From the NCBI RefSeq assembly GCF_029691405.1, contig NZ_CP121467.1, positions 1,364,001 through 1,428,000 of the forward strand: a DNA stretch of 64,000 nt, given 5' to 3'. Both the position numbers and the translations under genes were made by a program. The DNA comes from Streptococcus sp. D7B5 (GTDB lineage: Bacteria > Bacillota > Bacilli > Lactobacillales > Streptococcaceae). The notes under the pieces were generated by a model. It was not told the DNA's origin. It made no database searches and saw nothing but the letters and a program-made list of their open reading frames with translations. Below, piece by piece: positions 16,361 through 25,507 of this stretch. How positions within the stretch are numbered: the first letter of the stretch is position 1; every line of letters starts with the position of its first letter.

Positions 16361-16393
16361 AAAAAACCGACTAAGGAACTTAATCGGTTTTTT
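16361..16393 (+). terminator. Terminator after the rhodanese unit
   Basis: AAAAAACCGACTAA pairs with TTAATCGGTTTTTT with one mismatch around five bases. It can work in both directions. Confidence 0.85.
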
Positions 16394-16557
16394 CATTTCT
16401 GCAACCCACTGATATAGGGCTCGTAACCCGTCGCTTCTATAAAACGAAGCAAATTGATGGTATCTAAAAAGAGGTTTTCTCATTGGTATTGGGGGAACTC
16501 ATCCATTTGTCCGACATGATTTTTTGTCGAAACAAACTTAAATACCTTTGTCTGCAT
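16393..16557 (-). pseudogene. Frameshifted small gene of unknown function
   Basis: On the minus strand an ATG at 16557 opens MQTKVFKFVSTKNHVGQMDE before a stop. A second frame then continues as NLFLDTINLLRFIEATGYEP and YISGLQK to a stop at 16393. The two parts make one plausible protein of about 50 residues broken by a frameshift. I do not recognise the family. The end lies within the terminator of the rhodanese unit. Confidence 0.5.
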
Positions 16558-16579
16558 TGTTTATCAATAGCAAATTAGT

Positions 16580-16837
16580 TTATTTCCGTTTAATCAGGTA
16601 TCGGATGGCCTTTTCTAGGCGTTCCTTTTGAGCCTCGGGGTCGTCTAGTGGTTGGTTGATGCAGTCAGTGAGATTTTCAGTAATGATCATCTCAATCACG
16701 CGCTCAACGCTAGATTTCACTGCTGTCAACTGCGTAACAATATCTGCGCAGTCACGATCTTCTTCAATCATCTTTTGAATCCCACGCAACTGGCCCTCTG
16801 AACGTTTCAGGCGTGTGATATACTTTGAGTTTGTCAT
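16580..16837 (-). CDS. CsoR/CstR-family metal- or persulfide-sensing repressor
   Basis: An 85-residue all-helical repressor starting MTNSKYITRLKRSEGQLRGI. The sensing positions are Cys in DRDCADIVTQLTAV and Cys in ENLTDCINQP. A copper-sensing CsoR would need a His-Cys pair in the second helix region (H-x-x-x-C); here the arrangement of two lone cysteines fits the persulfide sensor CstR better. I use the ATG at 16837, since the family begins at this point. Linkage to two rhodaneses, a decayed disulfide reductase and a matching operator supports sulfur control. Confidence 0.8.
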   Translation of the reverse strand: MTNSKYITRLKRSEGQLRGIQKMIEEDRDCADIVTQLTAVKSSVERVIEMIITENLTDCINQPLDDPEAQKERLEKAIRYLIKRK

Positions 16838-17036
16838 TAATTTATCCTTGGTCACTTTTTCTTCATTATATCTCGAATAAGGGGCTTTGTCAAAATTCAC
16901 TTCCTGTCTGTATTTGTAGGAGGCAACCTCTCCTCTGTATCAGATAGAAAAGATTGATAAGCATGGAAATGGAAAAGAAACTCTGTCCTCCTTGAAGCTC
17001 GATGGGAAGTCACGTTTCCTTTCAACCAACTGACCT

Positions 17037-17594
17037 TTATGCGTATATCTTGGACAAATTGGACAAAAAGGCTAGGATCACTATCCCATAGACTATAACT
17101 AGAGCCAGCCCAAATCCGATACCAAACCACTTGTAAAACTTGTCCATTCCGCTGTAACGTTCGACATAGGCCCTGGTCGGCTTGTCTGGATCATACCAGA
17201 CTGTCAGCTCCGAATGAAGGGGGAAATGGGTCTGCATCAAGCGTTTGAAGGAAACAAAGGAGTTGCTGTAGCGAGTGATCGAAGGGGCCAGCATATCTTC
17301 TCTTGTATAGTCCTTTAAAAATTTAGTAGTCCCCCACGGAATTGTGACCGTTTTGAACATAAAATACTGCAAGGTTTTCTTATAAGCAATCCCATCCACC
17401 GTGTATTCGACGATAGGTGGATACCCCTCACGAAAACGGCTATAGCCGATAACCGTTCCCTGTACGGATGACTTGGCAAGGCGGACCAACTTCTGATCCC
17501 GAAGATAGAGGAAAAGAAAGGTCCCACACACAAATACAAAAGATAGGAAGATGACGATTGTCCCAACTATCAAACCAATCACTTCTTTATTCAT
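17037..17594 (-). CDS. DUF3592-type membrane protein
   Basis: A 185-residue protein with an N-terminal membrane helix (about 7-30), a beta-rich soluble domain containing GTVIGYSRFREGYPPIVEYT and LTVWYDPDKPTRAYVE, and a C-terminal helix (about 157-180). This is the DUF3592 layout. The start follows AGGAGG at good spacing. It is the last of five membrane-protein genes on the minus strand. No function is known to me. Confidence 0.75.
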   Translation of the reverse strand: MNKEVIGLIVGTIVIFLSFVFVCGTFLFLYLRDQKLVRLAKSSVQGTVIGYSRFREGYPPIVEYTVDGIAYKKTLQYFMFKTVTIPWGTTKFLKDYTREDMLAPSITRYSNSFVSFKRLMQTHFPLHSELTVWYDPDKPTRAYVERYSGMDKFYKWFGIGFGLALVIVYGIVILAFLSNLSKIYA

Positions 17595-17669
17595 ATGAAC
17601 TCCTCCTGTTATTTAATACGGTAAAATCCCAAAACGAACTCGTCCAGAAGGACATTGAAGCTCTCGAGT

Positions 17670-18332
17670 CTACTCTTCGGATTTTTCTTTTGACTGTTTT
17701 TCTCTCAAATCTTTTACAGATTTCGATATGATATCTCTCACCTGTTCGTCAGTAAGTCCTGGAATCTGGTAATAAGGATTATTGGACTCACTTTTTGACG
17801 GTTTTGTTCCTGAACTTTCGGTTTTAGAACTTTGTTCAGTCGAAGACGAGGATTTCGACTCTGAGGAACTGGATTCTTTGATCATAGAGGAACTGGACGA
17901 CTCAGACTCAGAAGGCTTGGACGTTTCAGGCGTTTTAGAATCAACCTTAGGCGGCTTGTTTACTTGGTCGTTCGGCTGTTTCACAGGTTTATAGAATAGC
18001 CCAAAAGACAGCAGCAAGGCCATCAAGATCCCAATGCCAGCCAAGGTTCTTTTATTGGCTTCAGCCGAGGGAACCTTTACTCCCTTTGTACTGAGTATTT
18101 TCCATTCTGGATGCTCTTTTTCTATGGCTTTTTTCTGTCTCCTAAGAGGACCAAGTAGAAAATGATTAAAAGGCACAATCGTTACCATAGCCACCGTTAT
18201 AAGCGGGACATAATTGGAATGACTTGATACCAGTAGAACATCGAGTATAGCGAGAAGAATGAAGAGGAAACGCCCCACAAACTTACGAACTTGATGCTCT
18301 TTTTTGATCTGCAAATATCTCTCTTGTGACAT
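17670..18332 (-). CDS. Membrane protein with Ser-rich tail, unknown
   Basis: A 220-residue protein. Three hydrophobic segments occur in the first half (about residues 17-60 and 97-115). A Ser/Glu/Lys-rich stretch of about 65 residues follows (SESESSSSSMIKESSSS), and then a short helix PGLTDEQVRDIISKSVKDLR. I use the ATG at 18332 because GAGAGG lies 8 bases before it; an ATG six bases earlier sits too close. The ribosome site is inside the end of the preceding gene. The repeat-like tail may span wall or serve as a flexible linker. Family not recognised. Confidence 0.7.
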   Translation of the reverse strand: MSQERYLQIKKEHQVRKFVGRFLFILLAILDVLLVSSHSNYVPLITVAMVTIVPFNHFLLGPLRRQKKAIEKEHPEWKILSTKGVKVPSAEANKRTLAGIGILMALLLSFGLFYKPVKQPNDQVNKPPKVDSKTPETSKPSESESSSSSMIKESSSSESKSSSSTEQSSKTESSGTKPSKSESNNPYYQIPGLTDEQVRDIISKSVKDLREKQSKEKSEE

Positions 18333-18334
18333 TA

Positions 18335-19006
18335 TCATCCTCTCTTTTCTATTTCTTCATTAAATATCACTTTCCCCTGTTCATATTTTCGCACAGCTAA
18401 GAACCAGCGGATAGGGTTGTTTTGGAATAAGAAAAGGTACAACAAGGCAGGAAAGAGACCTGCTAAAGGCGAGAAAAAGATTTGTATATCAAATGCCTCT
18501 TGCTTATTGAATGAGTCAATAGTGCCCGGAATTGCAGCAGCAAATATTACTATAGTAGTCATAAAAACTAGTAGCATGACAATCATAAAAGCCAACATTT
18601 TCGCAAACGTCGCTTTTTTCTCACTAAAATTTTCCCAGAACAAATTTGAATAAACTGCTTCTTTAAACTCTTTCTTTGTTGCTCCTTGGACTCGTTTCAC
18701 TCCTTTATATAAGGCGACTTCCATCATCCATATAAATCCAAATAGGATAAAGGAAAGACAAAGAATAAAAATAGGAACCATCCCACTATTATAACGAAGG
18801 CCTGAGAAAATTGGTATTGCAACAAATCCTCCGAGTAAACCTAACAAAGAGAATATAGCAATTAAAGGAGCAATCCCCCTATTCGATCTCCTAGCTCCTT
18901 CTGTATTTAAGAGGGCACTCTTATCGGCTACGAGAGCCTCTTTTGTTCGCGTGTTATAGTAAACGGCCTTATCACCGCTCTGTCCTATAAAAATTATTTT
19001 TCTCAT
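18335..19006 (-). CDS. Membrane protein of a local paralogous family
   Basis: A 223-residue protein. The N-terminus MRKIIFIGQSGDKAVYYNTR is followed by four predicted membrane helices. The C-terminal part is FQNNPIRWFLAVRKYEQGKV. Both ends are nearly the same as in the gene at 19122-19790, so the two are tandem duplicates. The short N-terminal strands before the helices carry GDKAVYYN-T-T-EA. The ribosome site is weak. Function is unknown. Confidence 0.75.
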   Translation of the reverse strand: MRKIIFIGQSGDKAVYYNTRTKEALVADKSALLNTEGARRSNRGIAPLIAIFSLLGLLGGFVAIPIFSGLRYNSGMVPIFILCLSFILFGFIWMMEVALYKGVKRVQGATKKEFKEAVYSNLFWENFSEKKATFAKMLAFMIVMLLVFMTTIVIFAAAIPGTIDSFNKQEAFDIQIFFSPLAGLFPALLYLFLFQNNPIRWFLAVRKYEQGKVIFNEEIEKRG

Positions 19007-19121
19007 ATAAAATCACCACGGTTTCCACCAATCACTATAATCAGAAACTTCAATTTTATCATAGGTTGTTGATAAAACATCACCAACCACTGTTAATGGT
19101 AATAGCGTTTCTCTCGTGTTT

Positions 19122-19790
19122 CTAGTTCTTCTTCTCCCCAAATATCACTTTCCCCTGCTTGTATTTTCGTACAGCTAAGAGCCAGCGGATTGGATTGTTT
19201 TGGAATAAGAGCAGTACGACACTAATTGGGACGATTGTTGCTCCGATGGGTACCATGAACATGGACGGTTCAAACCATTCATGCTCATAGTAAGGAATGA
19301 AGGTCCCAGGTATGGCAAAGAACACAACAATAACAAAAACGAATAGAAGAACGAGGATAACAAATAGATACAAGATGATTTTATCGACTGTTGGTTCCTT
19401 ATCTGGTGACTTCCTCCAAAATTTACTACTTTCAACTGCTTCTTTAAACTGCTCTTCACTTGCTGGGACAAGCGACTTAGCCCCACTGTAAAAAAGTTTT
19501 TCAAATCCATAAATACTTCCGATAAAAACGAAAAGGATAGCGGCTAGATGGATAGGTGCCATCCACTCACTCAATCTAAAGGGTGCTATCAAGGAACGAA
19601 TCCAAATGCTGATGATAGCAACTAGCAAGAAAATAAAGAAGACAACCCAAGGCCACTTGGATTTCTTTGAACTGATGGCACCGTCGGTTTCTGACGAGGC
19701 GCTAGATTCTGCCGCTAAAGCCTCTCTCGTCTTTGTGTTATAGTAGACGGATTGCTGGCATCCTTGGCCTATATAAATGATTTTTCTCAT
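19122..19790 (-). CDS. Membrane protein, tandem paralogue
   Basis: A 222-residue protein beginning MRKIIYIGQGCQQSVYYNTK, with four predicted helices and the shared C-terminus FQNNPIRWLLAVRKYKQGKV. It follows the gene at 19792-20364 immediately, with the stop and start one base apart, so they are coupled. A 115-base gap after it carries no clear terminator, and transcription may continue into the paralogue at 18335-19006. Confidence 0.75.
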   Translation of the reverse strand: MRKIIYIGQGCQQSVYYNTKTREALAAESSASSETDGAISSKKSKWPWVVFFIFLLVAIISIWIRSLIAPFRLSEWMAPIHLAAILFVFIGSIYGFEKLFYSGAKSLVPASEEQFKEAVESSKFWRKSPDKEPTVDKIILYLFVILVLLFVFVIVVFFAIPGTFIPYYEHEWFEPSMFMVPIGATIVPISVVLLLFQNNPIRWLLAVRKYKQGKVIFGEKKN

Positions 19791-19791
19791 C

Positions 19792-20364
19792 TTACATTTC
19801 TCCCTCTTTCCCTCGGCTACCGTCCTGTAATGTCTCCATCAGCTCCTTGAACAGTCGTTTGCGCGTTTTCATCCGAAAATCATAAACTATATATGTAAGA
19901 ATACCAATCCCTAACATGTACATAATTAAAAATTGAAAATCAGGAACAGCCAGATAACGATAGGCTGAAAAAATCGTTATTAAAACAAAAATGTAGCCAA
20001 CTACTGTCAACGCCCTTGATTTTCTCCTAAGTGTTTTGATATTGGCTTTTGTCAGCCGGACTTTTCTAAATCTATCTGTCTTCATGTTACGTCGGGTAGA
20101 CTTGGCAAGGAGAATGGTCCCAAAAACTAAAAACAGCGACATCAAGATAAAGAAGATTAGATTAAGAGGGGATGAGACATCTCCAAAGGTTTGGTTGAGC
20201 AACTTTGACAGCCGTTGCAAGGAATAGATTGCAATAGGGGCTGCAATAGCTGAATAATTCATGCCTTGTTTTGCACTGTAGAATACTTGATTCCCCAAAT
20301 CATAATAGATAAAAGAGTCCTCCAGAGGGCCCATACTGATTAAATTTTTTACACTTGTGTCCAT
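19792..20364 (-). CDS. Membrane protein, diverged member of the same family
   Basis: A 190-residue protein. Its start LISMGPLEDSFIYYDLGNQV aligns in pattern with the IGQ-x-x-x-x-VYYNT motif of the two paralogues downstream, and it has a similar helix layout with a basic cytosolic loop (RRNMKTDRFRKVRLTKANIK). It opens the five-gene set. A TATAAT at 20503-20508 on the minus strand, 139 bases upstream of its start, could be the promoter. Function is unknown. Confidence 0.7.
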   Translation of the reverse strand: MDTSVKNLISMGPLEDSFIYYDLGNQVFYSAKQGMNYSAIAAPIAIYSLQRLSKLLNQTFGDVSSPLNLIFFILMSLFLVFGTILLAKSTRRNMKTDRFRKVRLTKANIKTLRRKSRALTVVGYIFVLITIFSAYRYLAVPDFQFLIMYMLGIGILTYIVYDFRMKTRKRLFKELMETLQDGSRGKEGEM

Positions 20365-20585
20365 CTTATTTCCCGTCTCCTAAACTCAATACGGATGTTC
20401 AAACAAAGTTCTACTTTCTCTTAAAAGCATCGTGACGACGATTGCCAGCATTCTAGCTGATTTTTAGCATTTTCCTTCCTAGAGAAAGAAAAGTTTATTA
20501 GTATTATAGCATGAACCCCCCAGAAAAGGGAAAATATCCCCGGCAGATACCATTGCTAAAGACAAGAAAGGATTCGTCATTTCAT

Positions 20586-20640
20586 AAAAAAGCGGACAAG
20601 TCCGCATTCTAAAAACAGAATGCGAGCTTGTCCGCCTTTT
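20586..20640 (-). terminator. Long bidirectional terminator
   Basis: GCGGACAAG pairs with CTTGTCCGC, and inside it GCATTCT pairs with AGAATGC around AAAAAC. A-run and T-run flank it. It ends the VOC gene and isolates the membrane-protein unit. Confidence 0.85.
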
Positions 20641-20677
20641 CCTATGTCTCTAAAATAAATAATGTGTTTTCCTCGTT

Positions 20678-21532
20678 TCATCGTGCCAAGCGAATGCGAG
20701 TCACAATCCCATCTGGGTCTACAAGATCCAGTTCACTCGAATTTAGCCATTCGATCGGTGCTTCTAGCTCTTGTGCTTGCTGAACGATGTTCAGGAGTTC
20801 TTCCTTGCTTTCGACCTCAAGGACGTAGTAGGCCAAGCCTGGCAAGCCTTGCTCACGCGGAGCTAGCCCTTTTCCAGCCCATTCGTTGACAGCCAGGTGG
20901 TGATGGTACTGACCAGCCGCTATCCAACTAGCACTAGGAATGCTAAATTTATCCTCTAGTCCTAACACCTTTTGATAAAACTGGCTCGCCGCACGACTAT
21001 CCTTCACCGATAGATGGATATGCCCCATTCTCGTCCCTTCAGCTAGGATAAAGGGATCCACCTTTTCCCCTAGCTCATAAATGTCCTGTGCCGCAAGAGC
21101 CTCAGTCACACCGATAATGCGGCCGTCTTCTCGAATATCCCATGACGAAACTGGCTTATCACGGTAAAGTTCAATGCCATTTCCTTCCAAATCCTCTAGA
21201 TAAATAGCCTCACTGTATCCATGATCTGCACCCCCGACCAGAGGAATCCGCAAGTCACTTAGGTGTTTCAAGACATCTGCCAAGGCTTTTCGTGTCGGCA
21301 ACAAAATCGCCAAATGGTAGAGTCCATAATGCTCCCTTACTTCGCCAGCCTTTTCTGTCGCAATCAAGTGAACCAAGGCTTTTCGACCAAGTCCCAAAAT
21401 CGCTTCTGTCTCCGTTTGAGACAAAATCTCCAAACCGATAATCTGGTGATAAAAAGCCGTTTGATTCGTTAAATCCTTGACATTTAAAACAGCCTCTGCT
21501 AGGTAAATGTGGCTTTGGTATGCATAAGTCAT
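20678..21532 (-). CDS. Two-domain VOC (glyoxalase/extradiol dioxygenase-like) protein
   Basis: A 284-residue protein with two vicinal-oxygen-chelate modules, about 8-125 and 165-284. Metal-ligand positions appear as a His in LAEAVLNVKDL-type starts and in GHIHLSVKDS, and the glutamates in NGIELYRD. This is the CatE-like layout of predicted ring-cleaving dioxygenases. The substrate is unknown; relatives are often induced by quinones or electrophiles. A palindrome next to its promoter suggests a dedicated regulator that is not encoded here. Confidence 0.8.
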   Translation of the reverse strand: MTYAYQSHIYLAEAVLNVKDLTNQTAFYHQIIGLEILSQTETEAILGLGRKALVHLIATEKAGEVREHYGLYHLAILLPTRKALADVLKHLSDLRIPLVGGADHGYSEAIYLEDLEGNGIELYRDKPVSSWDIREDGRIIGVTEALAAQDIYELGEKVDPFILAEGTRMGHIHLSVKDSRAASQFYQKVLGLEDKFSIPSASWIAAGQYHHHLAVNEWAGKGLAPREQGLPGLAYYVLEVESKEELLNIVQQAQELEAPIEWLNSSELDLVDPDGIVTRIRLAR

Positions 21533-21549
21533 AAGGTGTCTCCTTTTGT

Positions 21550-21599
21550 TGTAACTTTGTTAATTACATCGATTATACACTATTGAGATAAAATGTCAA
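21550..21599 (-). promoter_or_regulatory. Promoter with palindrome before the VOC gene
   Basis: TTGACA (21594-21599) and TATAAT (21572-21577) on the minus strand are 16 bases apart. TGTAA and TTACA (21550-21568) flank nine bases between promoter and start, an operator-like imperfect palindrome. Confidence 0.6.
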
Positions 21600-21612
21600 C
21601 GAAGACAACTCA

Positions 21613-21637
21613 AAAGAGCTGGGAACCAGCTCTTCTT
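21613..21637 (-). terminator. Terminator after galM
   Basis: AAGAGCTGG pairs with CCAGCTCTT around a short loop, with T-rich sequence on either side. It follows the galM stop directly. Confidence 0.75.
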
Positions 21638-21638
21638 T

Positions 21639-22676
21639 TTATTTTACAACAAGCTCGTAGCGAGTTTTGCTGGTGAAAGTTTCCCCTGCTTTGAGAATGA
21701 CTTGGTCTTTGAGGTCACTGTGAATGGCATCTGGTAAAGCTTGCGCTTCAAGGGCAATTCCATTGTGCTGTACCATTGGCTGGCCCCCTATGATGACACT
21801 CTCATCCACAAAGTTTGCTGTGTAGACCACAAAGCAAGGGGCCTCTGTCTTGAAAAGTAGGAAACGACCTGAGTTTTGGTCATAAAGGAAACCCGCATTG
21901 TCATGGCCTACAGGAAGGGCAAATGGGTGATCCAAACCAGATACCAACTGGATTTGCTCATCTTCCTCTGCAAAGATGTCCTTCAACAAAGCTCCATTGT
22001 AGATGTGTTTAACCACATCACGAGTAGCATCTGGAGTCTTTGATGGCACACCGTCCGGAGCGATTGGGTAAATGCCCTCCGTATTTAGCTGGAAGACATG
22101 GCGATCAATTGTCTGCGTGAAATCGCCAGACAAGTTGAAGTAGCTGTGATTAGTTGGATTGACAAGCGTATCTTGATCTGTCGTTACCTTGTAGCTGACT
22201 TCGTAGGCACCAGTTTCTTCCAAGTAGTAGCTAATCCAAATCTTAAGATTACCAGGAAATCCTCCTGTCCCGTCTGTACGCTCTGTGTAGAGGGTCAAGC
22301 CATGGTCGCTCACTTCTACCAATTCAAACAAGCTCGCATCCCAACCTGTTGAACCACTGTGGTTACAGTTGCTAGCATTGTTGACTTCAAGATTATAGGT
22401 CTGACCATTGAGCTCAAATGTCGCACCTGCAATACGGCCCGCTACAGGACCTACACTTGCTCCATGCTTGGGACTATTACCTACATAGCTATCAAAATCA
22501 TCAAAACCCAAAATCACATTGGCAAAGTTTCCAGCCTTGTCAGGTGTGACATAGCGCAAGATGGTCGCACCATAGGTCATGATTTCTAGTTGGTAGCCAC
22601 TGTCAGTCTCAAAGCGATAGGCCAAGACATCCTTGCCCTCATGATTTCCAAATACACGTTCTGTGTATGCTTTCAT
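21639..22676 (-). CDS. galM: Aldose 1-epimerase (mutarotase)
   Basis: A 345-residue enzyme interconverting alpha and beta anomers of galactose or glucose. Motifs are EVNNASNCNHSGSTGWDA near residue 80-97, VNPTNHSYFNLSGD with the catalytic histidine near 175, and the catalytic glutamate in GIALEAQALPDA near the C-terminus. I use the ATG at 22676 after AAAGGAGAG; the 20 extra upstream codons have no site. It lies downstream of the galactosamine/tagatose operon, which fits galactose use. Confidence 0.93.
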   Translation of the reverse strand: MKAYTERVFGNHEGKDVLAYRFETDSGYQLEIMTYGATILRYVTPDKAGNFANVILGFDDFDSYVGNSPKHGASVGPVAGRIAGATFELNGQTYNLEVNNASNCNHSGSTGWDASLFELVEVSDHGLTLYTERTDGTGGFPGNLKIWISYYLEETGAYEVSYKVTTDQDTLVNPTNHSYFNLSGDFTQTIDRHVFQLNTEGIYPIAPDGVPSKTPDATRDVVKHIYNGALLKDIFAEEDEQIQLVSGLDHPFALPVGHDNAGFLYDQNSGRFLLFKTEAPCFVVYTANFVDESVIIGGQPMVQHNGIALEAQALPDAIHSDLKDQVILKAGETFTSKTRYELVVK

Positions 22677-22822
22677 TCTTCTCTCCTTTGACTCATTTCT
22701 CTTAAGTAAACAAACCATAGAGAGTGTATGCACCATCTATGGTTGTAGTTTTTATTTTCAGAATCCTTTGTCAGAAAACCTTAAGTATCTTCTTAACAAA
22801 AGGGGGTTCTTCTATACTTGTT

Positions 22823-23818
22823 TTATGCTTCTACACGTTCAGTCCATGAAGTCGCTGTTGTTTGAAGAACCTTGTTGAGTTCGTCAATGTTCTCAAAACC
22901 TGTTGTGCGAAGCCATTCGCGAGCTGCTGTTTCACCATCTTTGATGTAAGCTTCAACTGATCCAGCCCATGTAGCACGGCCACAAAGAACACCATTGAAG
23001 TTTGCGCCTGATTCGTGGGCAAAGACAAGTGTTTCTTGGAAGAGTTTAGCTGATACACCTGCACTCAAGTAGATGTATGGAAGATTTGTTGCTTCATCTT
23101 GTGCTTTGAAGAAGGCTGCTGCTTCTTCACGAGTATGCACGATTTCACCATCGCCAAAGCCTTCAACGTATTTGACGTTGACTGGAACTTCCACTTTCAA
23201 GACATCGATGTTGAAGCGTGGGTCTGAGAAGACCTTCATAGCACCGATAACCTTGTGTGGTTTCACTTTTGCGTATTCTGCAGAACCTGCATCAGCGATT
23301 TTTTCATCGTAAGCGAGGATTTCAAGGAAGAATGGAATGTCTTCTGCCACGCATTCAGAACCAATGCGTTCGATGTAGGCTTGTTTTTGTTGATTGAGTT
23401 CGTCAGCGCTGTCTACATCATAGTAAAGCAAAAATTTGACAGCATCTGCACCTTGTTCTTTGATGCGTTTGGCAGACCAAACATCCAAGCAGTCTGGCAA
23501 GCGTTTGGTGCTTGTTGTGTCGTATCCTGTTTTTTCATAAGCAAGGAGAAGACCAGCATTTGGAGCAAGCGCTTTTGTAGCTGGGAGACCATACTCAGGG
23601 TCGAGAAGCATAGAGGATGCGTATTTTGTCAATTCATCTGCAACCAAAACCTTGAGTTCTTCCATTTGAGCCACTGTTGGTTCTTCTGTTTGGTATTGAG
23701 CCATGAGGCGTTTCAAAGCACCACGTTGGTCAAAGGCAAGAGCTGAGATAATGCCGTTCTCGTCAGAGAGTTTTTGCAAGCAAGCTACTTTATTGGGACT
23801 TAATTGTAATTTACTCAT
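22823..23818 (-). CDS. lacD: Tagatose 1,6-bisphosphate aldolase
   Basis: A 331-residue class I aldolase that splits tagatose 1,6-bisphosphate into glyceraldehyde 3-phosphate and dihydroxyacetone phosphate. [23 protein letters not shown] and [17 protein letters not shown] are characteristic, the last two carrying the Schiff-base and phosphate-binding lysines. The ATG at 23818 follows AAGGAAG; the frame extends nine codons further, into the end of agaS. It sits after agaS, whose product is tagatose 6-phosphate, so the two steps form a route. A kinase for the step between is not in this window. Confidence 0.93.
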   Translation of the reverse strand: MSKLQLSPNKVACLQKLSDENGIISALAFDQRGALKRLMAQYQTEEPTVAQMEELKVLVADELTKYASSMLLDPEYGLPATKALAPNAGLLLAYEKTGYDTTSTKRLPDCLDVWSAKRIKEQGADAVKFLLYYDVDSADELNQQKQAYIERIGSECVAEDIPFFLEILAYDEKIADAGSAEYAKVKPHKVIGAMKVFSDPRFNIDVLKVEVPVNVKYVEGFGDGEIVHTREEAAAFFKAQDEATNLPYIYLSAGVSAKLFQETLVFAHESGANFNGVLCGRATWAGSVEAYIKDGETAAREWLRTTGFENIDELNKVLQTTATSWTERVEA

Positions 23819-23828
23819 AGACACTTCC

Positions 23829-24995
23829 TTATTTTTGATAGTCATGAATGATCACACCTTGTACCACACGGTTTACGGTACCTGTAGGAGATGGTGTATC
23901 TGGTTTATTTTCTACCTTGAGTGAAGTCAATAGGGCAAAGAGTTGGGCATAAACGATGTAAGGGAAGACACGGTAAATATCGTTCAAGACACCGCCACAA
24001 CCAAGGGCCACTTCTTTGACATTTTCAAGACCAAAGGCTTGATCACTCAAAAGCACAACACGACGAGCAATGTGATCACCAGCAACTTCACGAACCAAGT
24101 CCAAGTCGTACTTGCGAGTGTAGTCTGTCGTTGTACCAAAGACCAAAACAACGGTATCTTCGTTGATCAATGATTTTGGACCGTGACGGAAACCGACTGG
24201 GCTTTCATACATAGTTGCCACTTGACCAGCTGTTAATTCCAAAATCTTGAGCTGAGCTTCATGAGCAAGGCCAAAGAAAGGACCTGCACCCAGGTAGATA
24301 ACACGGTTAAAGTCGAGGTCAACAAGCTCTTTAACATCTGCTGCATTGTCTAGAATCTTACGAGCAAGGCTAGAAACAACTTCAAAACGTTCAGTTTTCA
24401 CAGCAAATTCTGTAGGATCAAAGACCAAGAGAGCTGTTAGCATCATAGACGTAAAACTAGAAGTCATGGCAAATCCAGCGTCATTGGAAGCAGCTGGTTG
24501 CAAGAGTAAGAGATTGTGGTCATCGCCATGGGCTTGAAGTGCCAATTTCCCTTCTGCAGCACATGTAATGGTCACTTGATAGAGGTCATCCACCAAGGCC
24601 TTAGCCAAATCAACCGTCGCCACACTTTCAGGTGAATTCCCACTACGAGCAAAGGAAACAAGGACAGTCGCCACATCTTTTTTCAAATAAGTTTCTGGAT
24701 TGGCAACAATATCAGTTGTCGCAATAGCATTGAAATTCCATTTGCGTTCGTCATAGACTTCCTTAAAGTATGGTACCAAGGTATCTCCCACATAAGCAGA
24801 AGTACCAGCACCCGTCAAGATGACCTTGATATAGTCATGTTTATCCGCAATCCCTTGTAGGAAGGCTGCAATTTCTTCACGTTTTGCTTGATAGGCTTCA
24901 AAAGCTTCTTTCCATACATCAGGCTGTTGGTAGATCTCACGAGTCGTGATTTCTGCACCCAGTTCAAGTAATTCTTCTTTTGTGTAATTTAGCAT
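23829..24995 (-). CDS. agaS: SIS-domain galactosamine-6-phosphate isomerase/deaminase
   Basis: A 388-residue cytosolic enzyme with two SIS sugar-phosphate domains. The first contains [12 protein letters not shown] and [11 protein letters not shown] (residues about 60-120), the second [15 protein letters not shown] and [12 protein letters not shown] (about 220-260). AgaS converts galactosamine 6-phosphate to tagatose 6-phosphate and ammonia. It lies between the mannose-type PTS and the tagatose aldolase, which fits uptake of galactosamine or N-acetylgalactosamine sugars. An N-acetyl deacetylase is not seen here. Confidence 0.92.
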   Translation of the reverse strand: MLNYTKEELLELGAEITTREIYQQPDVWKEAFEAYQAKREEIAAFLQGIADKHDYIKVILTGAGTSAYVGDTLVPYFKEVYDERKWNFNAIATTDIVANPETYLKKDVATVLVSFARSGNSPESVATVDLAKALVDDLYQVTITCAAEGKLALQAHGDDHNLLLLQPAASNDAGFAMTSSFTSMMLTALLVFDPTEFAVKTERFEVVSSLARKILDNAADVKELVDLDFNRVIYLGAGPFFGLAHEAQLKILELTAGQVATMYESPVGFRHGPKSLINEDTVVLVFGTTTDYTRKYDLDLVREVAGDHIARRVVLLSDQAFGLENVKEVALGCGGVLNDIYRVFPYIVYAQLFALLTSLKVENKPDTPSPTGTVNRVVQGVIIHDYQK

Positions 24996-25037
24996 AGAGT
25001 TCCTCTAATCTATTGTTGTTTCATTCCTATTGAAAAT

Positions 25038-25066
25038 ATGGGAATGGGATTGACTCCCATTCCCAT
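25038..25066 (-). terminator. Perfect 12-base hairpin inside the operon
   Basis: ATGGGAATGGGA and TCCCATTCCCAT are perfect arms around TTGAC, between the IIA and agaS genes. On the minus strand only ATATTTTC follows, a poor T-run. It may be a partial terminator or a processing or stabilising structure that sets the PTS-to-enzyme ratio. Confidence 0.55.
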
Positions 25067-25099
25067 GTATATTCTATATAAGATGCCCTAAGTCACATC

Positions 25100-25504
25100 T
25101 TATTCATCTTCGTCATCATCAAAGCCCGCTAACAAATCATTGACTTTCACAATGCTTTCTGCAGCACGGCTCTTGTAGTCCGCATCTGCACCTGTAAGGC
25201 TGGCATTGATAAATTCAATCACCATTGGAAGATTCATCCCTGCGTAGAGTTCAATGTCGCGACCTTCCATGATCAAACGGCTTACCACGTTACATGGTGT
25301 ACCACCGAGAAGGTCCGCAAAGACTAGGAAATCATCCAATCCTTCGATAGCAGCTTCAAATTTTGCAGTAAATTCTTCTGGACCATCTTCTGGAAGAAGG
25401 GCCACTGTATGAATGTTGTCCTGTGGACCCATGATCATTTCTGTGCTACCTTTAAGTTCTTCACAGAAACGACCATGACTCACCAAAATTAATGATTTAC
25501 TCAT
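25100..25504 (-). CDS. PTS mannose-family EIIA component
   Basis: A 134-residue cytosolic phosphocarrier. The phosphorylated histidine is in LILVSHGRFCEELKGS (His10), and FADLLGGTPCNVV is the family motif. The tail is acidic (GFDDDEDE). It receives phosphate from HPr and passes it to EIIB. It is the last PTS gene in the order bgaC-IIB-IIC-IID-IIA. Confidence 0.94.
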   Translation of the reverse strand: MSKSLILVSHGRFCEELKGSTEMIMGPQDNIHTVALLPEDGPEEFTAKFEAAIEGLDDFLVFADLLGGTPCNVVSRLIMEGRDIELYAGMNLPMVIEFINASLTGADADYKSRAAESIVKVNDLLAGFDDDEDE

Positions 25505-25507
25505 AAA

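Noticed and set aside
16580..16900. Longer start for the CsoR/CstR-like protein
   Set aside because: The 21 extra residues are not part of the family, which begins at the ATG at 16837.
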